The position numbers were made by a program, and so were the translations under genes. Source: Polytrichum commune (taxonomy: Eukaryota; Streptophyta; Polytrichopsida; Polytrichales; Polytrichaceae). From it: a DNA stretch of 64,000 nt. This document shows positions 32,101 through 40,945 of the stretch, one piece after another. Position 1 is the stretch's first letter; every line of letters starts with the position of its first letter. The DNA lies in the NCBI GenBank assembly GCA_950295325.1, contig OX485809.1:11406001-11470000 (forward strand). The letters are read 5' to 3'. The notes below the pieces were generated by a model. That model was not told the origin of the DNA and searched no databases. It was given only the letters and a program-made list of their open reading frames with translations.

Positions 32101-33875
32101 CATTGGAGGCAGCTGGTTAGCTGTGGTTGCGACTGCATTGGAGGCAGCTGGTTAGCTGTGGTTGTGATTGCATTGGAGGCAGCTGGTTAGCTGTGGTTGC
32201 GACTGCATTGGAGGCAGCTGGTTAGCTGTGGTTGTGATTGCATTGGAGGCAGCTGGTTAGCTGTGGTTGCGACTGCATTGGAGGCAGCTGGTTAGCTGTG
32301 GTTGTGATTGCATTGGAGGCAGCTGGTTAGCTGTGGTTGCGACTGCATTGGAGGCAGCTGGTTAGCTGTGGTTGCGACTGCATTGGAGGCAGCTGGTTAG
32401 CTGTGGTTGTGATTGCATTGGAGGCAGCTGGTTAGCTGTGGTTGCGACTGCATTGGAGGCAGCTGGTTAGCTGTGGTTGCGACTGCATTGGAGGCAGCTG
32501 GTTAGCTGTGGTTGTGATTGCATTGGAGGCAGCTGGTTAGCTGTGGTTGCGACTGCATTGGAGGCAGCTGGTTAGCTGTGGTTGTGATTGCATTGGAGGC
32601 AGCTGGTTAGCTGTGGTTGCGACTGCATTGGAGGCAGCTGGTTAGCTGTGGTTGTGATTGCATTGGAGGCAGCTGGTTAGCTGTGGTTGCGACTGCATTG
32701 GAGGCAGCTGGTTAGCTGTGGTTGTGGTTGTGATTGCATTGGAGGCAGCTGGTTAGCTGTGGTTGCGACTGCATTGGAGGCAGCTGGTTAGCTGTGGTTG
32801 TGATTGCATTGGAGGCAACTGGTTAGCTGTGGTTGCGACTGCATTGGAGGCAGCTGGTTAGCTGTGGTTGTGATTGCATTGGAGGCAACTGGTTAGCTGT
32901 GGTTGCGACTGCATTGGAGGCAGCTGGTTAGCTGTGGTTGCGACTGCATTGGAGGCAGCTGGTTAGCTGTGGTTGTGATTGCATTGGAGGCAGCTGGTTA
33001 GCTATGGTTGCGACTGCATTGGAGGCAGCTGGTTAGCTGTGGTTGTGATTGCATTGGAGGCAGCTGGTTAGCTGTGGTTGCGACTGCATTGGAGGCAGCT
33101 GGTTAGCTGTGGTTGTGATTGCATTGGAGGCAGCTGGTTAGCTGTGGTTGCGACTGCATTGGAGGCAGCTGGTTAGCTGTGGTTGTGGTTGTGATTGCAT
33201 TGGAGGCAGCTGGTTAGCTGTGGTTGCGACTGCATTGGAGGCAGCTGGTTAGCTGTGGTTGTGATTGCATTGGAGGCAGCTGGTTAGCTGTGGTTGCGAC
33301 TGCATTGGAGGCAGCTGGTTAGCTGTGGTTGTGATTGCATTGGAGGCAGCTGGTTAGCTGTGGTTGCGACTGCATTGGAGGCAGCTGGTTAGCTGTGGTT
33401 GTGATTGCATTGGAGGCAGCTGGTTAGCTGTGGTTGCGACTGCATTGGAGGCAGCTGGTTAGCTGTGGTTGTGATTGCATTGGAGGCAGCTGGTTAGCTG
33501 TGGTTGCGACTGCATTGGAGGCAGCTGGTTAGCTGTGGTTGTGATTGCATTGGAGGCAGCTGGTTAGCTGTGGTTGCGACTGCATTGGAGGCAGCTGGTT
33601 AGCTGTGGTTGCGACTGCATTGGAGGCAGCTGGTTAGCTGTGGTTGCGACTGCATTGGAGGCAGCTGGTTAGCTGTGGTTGGGATTGCATTGGAGGCAGC
33701 TGGTTAGCTGTGGTTGCGACTGCATTGGAGGCAGCTGGTTAGCTGTGGTTGTGATTGCATTGGAGGCAGCTGGTTAGCTGTGGTTGCGACTGCATTGGAG
33801 GCAGCTGGTTAGCTGTGGTTGTGATTGCATTGGAGGCAGCTGGTTAGCTGTGGTTGCGACTGCATTGGAGGCAGC

Positions 33876-33880
33876 TGGTT
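33876..33880. repeat. target-site duplication TGGTT of nested element, left copy
   Basis: TGGTT before the nested 5' LTR is repeated at 40946-40950 after its 3' LTR. One copy plus the flanks rebuilds a normal 35-bp array unit, which shows a clean insertion. Confidence 0.85.
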
Positions 33881-34856
33881 TGTCGCGCACCTCTCCATGA
33901 GGAGTGCCCGAAACACCATGGGCACAAGGGGGACCCTGGAGTGACACCCGGGACTTGTGGCGCCATTGGTGAGAGGGCCCAAGTGATCCTAGTGTGGGTG
34001 AGGGCCCCGGGCGTTGGGAACGCCTCCCACCCACAAAGACTAGGAGGCATGAGGGTGAGGCCATGAGTTATGCGTAGCTCATGGCGTGGTGATTCTAGAA
34101 AGCTCAAGAACACCTCAATCGGAGGTGTGAGCTAGGAGTTATGGCCATTTGAGTGGGGCGCTGTCCCGGGACAGCGCCCTGTTACAGCAGTGCCTGGGAG
34201 TGATTCCCGGGACTGCCAAGGTTCAAACAGGCATAACTTCCTCAATACTTGCCCGAATGGGGCAAGTGAGGAGTCCATCGGCATCTACGTGAAACGTAGA
34301 TGAAGATGGAGTGGTTGGTTGTTATGATCAGACATCATACAAGGAAGTTATGATGGTCTGAAGCTGCTGGGCGGTTCTAGGCCCAGCAGCTAAAGGAAAA
34401 TGTCCACTTGGCCCCAACTCTTGGTAGAGAGACAAGAGGTTGGTTGACGGTGGGGTAGGGGCCCCGCGTGAAGTCCTAGAGGCTTATATGGGTGAGGTGG
34501 TGTGGCCTCACCCACCCGAGGCCGAACGGCAAGGCCTCCATGGGCTTTGGCCTATTGTGAGGCCATAGTTGCCTAGTATGGTTCGGGTTGTTGTAGTGTT
34601 GCTCCGGCAACGCGATGATCAACATAAGATTGGACTTCCATGGATGGAAGTCCACATTGGGGAAATGGGTTACCGATTAAGGGGTGAGTCCCGAAAGCAA
34701 AGTAGGAGGGTTGGTTCCCTCCTATGAACTATTGGTCCGGGGTTAGAGGAGCTAACCATTAGCATGGCGGTATGCGAAGGGTTAGCCACTCGTAACCTTT
34801 GCTAGAATTGAAAATTGGCATGATTGGTCAAGGGGGGGCTAGCAAGGGTTGCGACA
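33881..34856 (+). repeat. 5' LTR of nested element, 976 bp
   Basis: TG...CA ends, the same length as the 3' copy and about 99.8% identical to it. It is GC-richer than the surrounding array and contains several short palindromes, such as GCGCTGTCCCGGGACAGCGC near 34158. Confidence 0.9.
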
Positions 34857-34858
34857 CT

Positions 34859-34870
34859 TGGTATCAGAGC
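34859..34870 (+). other. primer binding site, initiator tRNA-Met
   Basis: TGGTATCAGAGC begins two bases after the LTR. This 12-mer is the standard plant PBS complementary to the 3' end of initiator tRNA-Met, used by many chromoviruses and copia elements. The match weakens after the 12th base. Confidence 0.85.
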
Positions 34871-35976
34871 AGGGTTCCAAGTTTTGAGCTCGCACTTTGA
34901 GGGAAACATGGGTATCAAAAATGCGGGTTATGATGGTGAGCCCGGGGTTTCCAAAAGGTTGTGAGGCTCAAATTGGAACAAGGATCATGTGCAAGTGGAA
35001 TTTGACCATACCATTGGTTCAAATGACAATGGTGGGCATGAGGGTGGATTTGGTAAGGAAAATGGAGGAGTGCTTTGAAAAGGGCTCCCGCAAACCTCAA
35101 AAAACATTTGGGGCCTAGAATACCGAAAGCACCCAAAACCTTGGAGGGCATTAATGTTGGATTGAAATTCCAATTCGAAATGCTTGGAAGGTATTGATGT
35201 TGGAATGAATTTGGTGCTAATGAGGCACCCGGGGCCTCTTAAGGCCTATGTGCGCTATTCAAACTCACAAATGAAGGATACACCTAAAACGGACGAGCTT
35301 TCTAAGAAATGCATCCTTTTAGGTGGGGTTTTAAAAGCGGGTGGTGGATGCCTTGTTTAAGTCCCCAAGGCTTCTTGAGGACATGGTGGGGACCATCAAG
35401 TTTGCAAGAGCATTGAAGCCGATGGTCCCAAAGAGAAGTTCGGCGGGGCATCACCACAAGTGGCTTTAGCCAAAGTAGGTCCCAAAGAAATGAGTGCAAA
35501 TTGTTTGGTCCATTTTACTTAGGCAAAACATGTTGGTGCCGCGGACGGAATGTTGAAAGGTGGCTTTATGCTTCCAAAGCAAATCATACTTGTGCCGCGG
35601 ATGGAATGTTGGGAGGTGGGTTTGTCCTACCAAGGCAATTCATGTTCGTGCCGCGGACGGAGTGTGGGAAGGTGGCTTTGTGCTACCAAGGCAAAACATG
35701 TTTGTTTTGCGGACAAATTATTAGAAATTGGTTTTGTGGCACCAAACCAATTTGTCCCGCGGACGAAATGTTTAAAGTTGGCTTTGCGGACCAAGCCAAG
35801 CCAAGTTGCCGAGGACCAAATGTTGGACGATGGCTTTGTGGCCAAGGCTAGTAGCCTTAAGCCGAGGCCAAGTATTTTGTACCTTGAGGCTCAAATGAAT
35901 GGGAGGCTTGTCTCATGGGTTGACAAAGAGTTAAGGCATTCTTTCATGACCCCAAAGCTCACAAGGGAGTTGGGGT
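34871..35976 (+). pseudogene. degenerate gag region of nested element
   Basis: Only short open frames remain (for example 34897-35118, with 73 codons, and 35550-35990). None shows a recognisable Gag core or zinc knuckle. The position between PBS and the RT remnant makes a decayed gag the natural reading. The second half is taken over by a 48-58-bp imperfect tandem repeat centred on TGCCGCGGACG, described separately. Confidence 0.4.
35518..35850 (+). repeat. 48-58-bp imperfect tandem repeat, about 6 copies
   Basis: The words TGCCGCGGA(C/T)G or decayed forms recur near 35537, 35593, 35651, 35706, 35754 and 35807, each followed by a GAATGTTG...GGTGGCTTT stretch and an AAGGCAAA...CATG stretch. 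The copies become more diverged to the right. The frames crossing it give a repeated VPRT-type peptide, probably an artefact of repeat expansion. Confidence 0.7.
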
Positions 35977-36366
35977 TTGCCGATTGGTAGAGTGGTGAAG
36001 CCCACCAAGGTGCGGTTTGGAAAGGGCGAACCGCATGAGACAAAGGAGGCCGCGATGCATGTAACCTTTCAATGTGGGACATTGGAATTTTGTCAAAATT
36101 TCACACCATGTGAAATAGATGAAATGCATGTCATTGTGAAGGCCGCCTTCTTTGAAACTCACATGATAGATGCGAGGTGCAAGCCGGTGTGCTTGCGGTG
36201 CATTATGATGTGTCATAATGGCAAAGAATTGAAGTTCAAATTGACAAGGACTCCTATGGTAGGAGGACCCAAGTTGAATTTGGTCTTAATGGACCAAATG
36301 AAATATGGTAAACATAATGGTCGTGGTTCAATTGAAGCAACTCCAAGGAACTCATGGGGAGGCTAG
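35977..36366 (+). pseudogene. protease/RT spacer remnant of nested element
   Basis: A 129-codon frame contains a segment near residues 75-110 (KELKFKLTRTPMVGGPKLN) that resembles the spacer between protease and RT in chromovirus polyproteins. No DTG/DSG protease active site is visible. It is in the correct order upstream of the RT remnant at 36403. Confidence 0.4.
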
Positions 36367-36402
36367 GAAAGATGGGCCTCCCCCAAACCATACTTGTGGG
36401 AT

Positions 36403-36670
36403 GTTGGTGAGATACAAGGATGTATTCACCAATGTGTTGCTCAAAATGTTACCGCCAAGAAGTGAATTGCAACTTTGCTCAAGAAGAAATTGAGTTCTTG
36501 AGGCATGTGGTGACAAAGGAAGTTGGTGGACAAACATGAAGAATTTCAAGGCAATCCAAGAGGAGAATTGGTGCTTGACTCAAAAAAAAGAGCTTAGGTC
36601 ATTGGTTGGCCTAGCCAACTACTACCACCACTTCATTCTAGATTTGTTTTAAGGTTGCTAGGGCCTTACT
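36403..36670 (+). pseudogene. RT remnant with catalytic core missing
   Basis: Near 36405-36460 a frame reads VRYKDVFTN...LPPRSE, matching the usual start of gypsy RT (YKDVF...LPP). Within about 20 bases the sequence jumps, in another frame, to EEIEFLRHVVTKE and then KELRSLVGLANYYHHFI, which are the C-terminal RT landmarks. Roughly 150 residues that normally lie between them, including the YVDD catalytic motif, are absent. This copy cannot encode a working RT. Confidence 0.7.
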
Positions 36671-36682
36671 CGACTTATTGAG

Positions 36683-37370
36683 GAAATGGCTATTCCAAGA
36701 GTGGGATGAGCCTTGTCACCAAGCCCTTGGGAAGCTCAAGAGCAAGTTCCCTTCACAAGATGTGGTTAAGTTTCCGGGTTTTCATAAGCATTTTGAGGTG
36801 CACATGGAGACGAAGGACTTTATCATTGGCGGATGTTGATCCAAGATGGATGACCATTGCTTATGAGAGCATTAAGCTCCATGGTTGTCGAACCTTGTCC
36901 GGCTTGTGCAAGAAATGGCTATCCCAAGAGTCGGATGAGCCGTGCCACCAAGCCATTGAGGAGCTTAAGACGAAGTTCTCTTCGCCGCCCGTGCTCAAGT
37001 TCGCGGAGTTTGACATACCTTTTGAGGTGCATACGGGGGCGAGAGATTTTATTTGGCGGATGTGGATGTAAAAAAAAAATGGCCATTGCATATGGGAACA
37101 TGAAGCTCGATGGTTGTAAGACCTTGTCCGACTTGTGAAAGAAATGGCTATCCCAAGAGTGGGACTAGCCTTGTCACCAAGTCTTTGGGGAGCTTAAGAA
37201 CAAGTCCTCTTTACCGCCCGTGCTCAAGTTCATGGAGTTTGACAAACCTTTTGAGGTGCATACGGGGGCGAGTAACTTTGCCAATGATGGATTATGTGTA
37301 AGATGGATGGCCATTGCATATGCGAGCATGAAGCTCGATGGTTGTCAAAGAAGACAACCAACTCATGACA
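36683..37370 (+). repeat. 229-bp tandem triplication of an RT/RNase H segment
   Basis: GAAATGGCTAT(T/C)CCAAGAGT starts at 36683, 36912 and 37141, a period of 229 bases. Each copy encodes, in shifting frames, a version of a W-x(5)-E-x-C-x-x-A-...-LK block followed by KPFEVHTGA and IAY...KLDG, which is the start of the gypsy RNase H domain. The copies differ by point changes and small indels, including an A-run near 37071. Three copies in a row cannot fold as one RNase H. Confidence 0.8.
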
Positions 37371-37925
37371 AAGAACTTCTTTGCGGTAGTGCATTACTTG
37401 AAGATGTGGCGACACTAGTTGGGGTCGTACAAAGTAAAGGTCTACAAGGACAATGTGTCCTAAAAGTATTTTGACATACAAGCGCAAGTGAGCGCCAAGT
37501 CCTTGCATTGGCATGATAGTTTGGCGCTTATGAAGGTGGATTTGGTCCACAAACCGGACCATGGAAATGTGGTGCCGGATGCGCTAAGTAGACCGGATGA
37601 GTTCCAAGCAATGAGAACCATCCAAACCTTGTGGCTAATGTGTGCCGGCGAAGGAAACTTGTGATGCAAGATACGGGAGGGGTAAATTAACTACCCCAAA
37701 GCACAAAAGCTTTTAGGTGAGCTTCGCAAGAGCAAGGTGCTCAAAGAGGCTAAGTTGGTGGACGGATTGTTCAAGTGTAAGCAAAGTCGGGTGTATGTGC
37801 CTCAAGGCAAGTTGAGGCTATCGGTTTTGAAGGAAAAATGTGATAGCCCTATTGCCGGCCATAGAGGAGAAAAAAAAAAAACCGCCATAGAATGGTGTCA
37901 TGGAGGTACCATTGGCGGTGCGTAA
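37371..37925 (+). pseudogene. RNase H end and integrase zinc-finger remnant
   Basis: After the triplication, frames read SAKSLHWHDSLALMKVDLVHKP and VVPDALSRPDE, the usual end of chromovirus RNase H. From 37737 a 62-codon frame contains SPIAGHRGEKK, resembling the HHCC zinc-binding region of integrase (GHxG). An A-run of ten at about 37870-37880 and several frame changes break the reading. Confidence 0.65.
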
Positions 37926-37969
37926 AGGAAGATATAGCCCACTTTGTGAAGGCTTGAATCAAGGTTCAA

Positions 37970-38725
37970 ATGAACCGAGCCTCTTACCAAAAGCAAGGCG
38001 GTTTCTTGCAACCGTTGCCTATCCCATCAGCGCCATGGCATAGTATGTGCATGGACTTGATCACAAGTTTGCCGGAGTCACATGGGTATGATGCCATCTT
38101 GTTGATGGTAGAGCGGTTTGCCAAGTTGGCACACATGGTGCCGATTGTGGGAGCCGCCACCGCGTTGGAGACCGCATAGCCTTTTCTCAAAGGATGGTTG
38201 AGGCACCACGGGTTGCCAAGAGTGATTGTGTGGGATCAAGATCCAAAGTTCACAAGTGCATTTTCAATGCATTTCTCTAAGGAGGTCGGAATGAAACTAA
38301 GGTTTAGCACGACCTTGCATTCCCAAGTGGATGAGAAAGCGGAGGATGTGAATGGAGTCTTGAAGCAATACTTGAGGAACTTGGTGGGGGCGGACCAAGG
38401 AGATTTGGCGGACTATGTGGGTCGAGCGGAGTGTAATTGCAATGTAGCCACGCACTTGGCTACCAAGGGGTGGTCTTTGGTGGTGGCTTATGGAGTGGAT
38501 GCGCTCCAACCTATTAACCTAGCTCTCGAGGGAGCACATTCAACACTAGAGTTCAACCAAGATGGTGAGGATTTGGCCAAGGATGGTGAACAAGACTTGG
38601 AGATGACCAAGTTGTTGGTGGAGAAAGCCCGAAGGTGCTACGGAGTGCAAGTCAATGCCGGAAGACGCGAAGTGGAGAATGAGGTGGACCAAAAGGTGTT
38701 GTTGAATGTGAACAACTTCACTTAG
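37970..38725 (+). pseudogene. integrase catalytic domain remnant of nested element
   Basis: The first frame (37970-38179) shows SMCMDLITSLPESHGYDAILLMVERF, with the first catalytic Asp in MDLITSLP. A TAG at 38177-38179 interrupts it. The second frame (38198-38725, 175 codons) has VIVWDQDPKFTS, carrying the second catalytic Asp. Where the family normally has the TE(R)xN motif the sequence reads EKAEDVNG, so the glutamate context is altered. The later part is diverged. The remnant is recognisable but almost certainly inactive. Confidence 0.75.
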
Positions 38726-39153
38726 CCGGAAGGCCTCACTCCAAAGTTCATGTCCAAAATTGGAGCTTTGTTTTCCATTATGGAACAAGTGTTCAAGGAC
38801 ATGTATAGATTGGAATTACTGCCGGAGATCAAAGTGCATCCGACATTTCATGTCTCATTACGAAAGTCATTTTAGGACGACACCTTGTGTCCCGAACACA
38901 AGCAAGTGATTAGGCCACGTCCCGACCTTGTGGACGTCATTTGGAACATGAGGTAGGAGGGCATCCTCAAGTGTAGGAAGCCCAAGTGAAAAGGAAAGAA
39001 AATGTACAAAGGAGTAGTTGGTGAAATGGTGAGGATACCATGAGAAAGAAGCCGTTTGGGTAGCGGCAAGAGACATGATGAACGGCAAGGAATTGGTAAA
39101 GCACTTTGAAGAAACTAAGGCTAGACACTCCAATGAAATGAAGCCTAGGCATT
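38726..39153 (+). pseudogene. integrase C-terminus and chromodomain-like remnant
   Basis: Frames contain IKVHPTFHVSLRKSF, the segment that precedes the chromodomain in chromovirus integrases, then RPDLVDVIW and KMYKGVVGE...EKAVWVAARD, which resemble a decayed chromodomain (KWKGY...ATWE). Stops occur near 38872, 38954 and 38986. This places the nested element with the chromoviruses, in contrast to the outer element. Confidence 0.55.
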
Positions 39154-39175
39154 GATGAGGACATCAATCTCCTTT

Positions 39176-39188
39176 AGTGGGGGAGAGA
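39176..39188 (+). other. relict polypurine-like tract after the pol remnant
   Basis: AGTGGGGGAGAGA follows ATCAATCTCCTTT just after the coding remnant, a classical chromovirus polypurine tract context. However, the 3' LTR begins about 780 bases further on, so this copy is no longer beside an LTR. Confidence 0.4.
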
Positions 39189-39956
39189 CGCTAGTAGCAC
39201 ACTTAGCTTCGAGGTTAATTACTCCACAACATGAACTTGTTCTTTGGCTTGAGGGAATAAAGTCCAAACTTTAGTGGTGCAAAGAGAAAAGTATGAGATG
39301 AGGTCCTAGTCTTGTACTTGTGCTTGGTTAATGGAAGAGGGGGAATAGACATGCCAAACTAGGTTGGGTAAGCCGAGTAATTGGGGGCCATGGCTAGGAG
39401 GGGCCTTGGATAAAACCAAGAAACTTCTTAGTTGTGGGCTTGTCCGGGCGGGGACAAGGTGATGGCGCGTGCTCATAAAAGTGCTACCCGCGAGCTAACG
39501 AGAGTTGGCGCATGGGAGTCATGAACCCATGTCTCGAAAGAGCAAAGTGGGAACCGAGTCGGGCGGGACTTGGCATCACCCCCGTGCGATCGAGGCGTGG
39601 CTTAACAATGGAAAGCCATCTCGGAGTTGCAACTGAGACAACTTAGTGGAAGCGTTGAGGTCTCGCCTAGATGTGTCACGTTAGGCTAATGGAGCCTAAC
39701 GGGGGAGGCCCCAAAGGAGGGGCAACCCAAGTGAGTCCCAAAGTAGGTGGGTCTACTATAGGTTAGGTCCTTGGATGAGAGATCCAAGGTCGCTAACGGA
39801 CCACCTAGGAACGACACCTTTGGGACTATGCCAAATTTGAAGATGCATTGTGGGGGTCGCGCCCTAAGGTAAACACAATGCCGCACCATAGAGGATGGCA
39901 ACTTGAGAATTGGTGTGCCGACTAAGAGTATAGTCGATGAGGGCATCGACTCCGTT
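39189..39956 (+). other. non-coding 3' region of nested element
   Basis: About 770 bases lie between the relict purine tract and the functional one. No coding similarity was recognised. The minus-strand frame at 39686-40153 runs into the LTR and is treated as chance. Confidence 0.5.
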
Positions 39957-39969
39957 TGGTGGGGGTGAG
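39957..39969 (+). other. polypurine tract of nested element
   Basis: The GGTGGGGGTGAG run abuts the TGTCGCG start of the 3' LTR, which is where plus-strand priming occurs. One T interrupts the first purines. Confidence 0.65.
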
Positions 39970-40945
39970 TGTCGCGCACCTCTCCATGAGGAGTGCCCGA
40001 AACACCATGGGCACAAGGGGGACCCCGGAGTGACACCCGGGACTTGTGGCGCCATTGGTGAGAGGGCCCAAGTGATCCTAGTGTGGGTGAGGGCCCCGGG
40101 CGTTGGGAACGCCTCCCACCCACAAAGACTAGGAGGCATGAGGGTGAGGCCATGAGTTATGCGTAGCTCATGGCGTGGTGATTCTAGAAAGCTCAAGAAC
40201 ACCTCAATCGGAGGTGTGAGCTAGGAGTTATGGCCATTTGAGTGGGGCGCTGTCCCGGGACAGCGCCCTGTTACAGCAGTGCCTGGGAGTGATTCCCGGG
40301 ACTGCCAAGGTTCAAACAGGCATAGCTTCCTCAATACTTGCCCGAATGGGGCAAGTGAGGAGTCCATCGGCATCTACGTGAAACGTAGATGAAGATGGAG
40401 TGGTTGGTTGTTATGATCAGACATCATACAAGGAAGTTATGATGGTCTGAAGCTGCTGGGCGGTTCTAGGCCCAGCAGCTAAAGGAAAATGTCCACTTGG
40501 CCCCAACTCTTGGTAGAGAGACAAGAGGTTGGTTGACGGTGGGGTAGGGGCCCCGCGTGAAGTCCTAGAGGCTTATATGGGTGAGGTGGTGTGGCCTCAC
40601 CCACCCGAGGCCGAACGGCAAGGCCTCCATGGGCTTTGGCCTATTGTGAGGCCATAGTTGCCTAGTATGGTTCGGGTTGTTGTAGTGTTGCTCCGGCAAC
40701 GCGATGATCAACATAAGATTGGACTTCCATGGATGGAAGTCCACATTGGGGAAATGGGTTACCGATTAAGGGGTGAGTCCCGAAAGCAAAGTAGGAGGGT
40801 TGGTTCCCTCCTATGAACTATTGGTCCGGGGTTAGAGGAGCTAACCATTAGCATGGCGGTATGCGAAGGGTTAGCCACTCGTAACCTTTGCTAGAATTGA
40901 AAATTGGCATGATTGGTCAAGGGGGGGCTAGCAAGGGTTGCGACA
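39970..40945 (+). repeat. 3' LTR of nested element, 976 bp
   Basis: It has the same length as the copy at 33881-34856, with two substitutions seen. It ends TTGCGACA and is followed by the TGGTT duplication and then normal 35-bp array sequence. Confidence 0.9.

Larger units (their letters stand above)
16589..33880 (+). repeat. 35-bp minisatellite array in the 3' LTR, left part
   Basis: The same 35-bp unit and variants as in the 5' LTR. The first ~490 bp follows the 5' array almost base for base (one G/C difference, 16704 versus 2196), after which the order of variants differs. Rare marker variants (TAGCTCTGG, TAGCTATGG, GACTGCCTTGG, TTGGGATTGC, extra GTGGTT) recur at fixed spacings and reveal larger internal duplications of about 2.47 kb. 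It is interrupted by the N gap at 25946-26145. Confidence 0.95.
33881..40945 (+). mobile_element. nested non-autonomous chromovirus-like gypsy element
   Basis: This is a 7,065-bp LTR retrotransposon inside the 3' LTR array of the giant element. The 976-bp LTRs (33881-34856 and 39970-40945) start TGTCGCGCACC, end TTGCGACA and differ at only two sites I could see (33937/40026 and 34236/40325). An initiator-Met PBS follows the 5' LTR and a purine-rich GGTGGGGGTGAG precedes the 3' LTR. The interior carries degenerate remnants of Gag, protease-RT spacer, RT, RNase H, integrase and a chromodomain-like tail with many stops and shifts. The RT catalytic core is missing. Near-identical LTRs around dead genes imply recent movement using proteins made elsewhere. 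Confidence 0.9.

Noticed and set aside
33774-34113. Frames crossing from the array into the nested LTR
   Set aside because: They span an insertion junction and use array sequence as coding; also present at 39686-40202 only because the LTR is duplicated.
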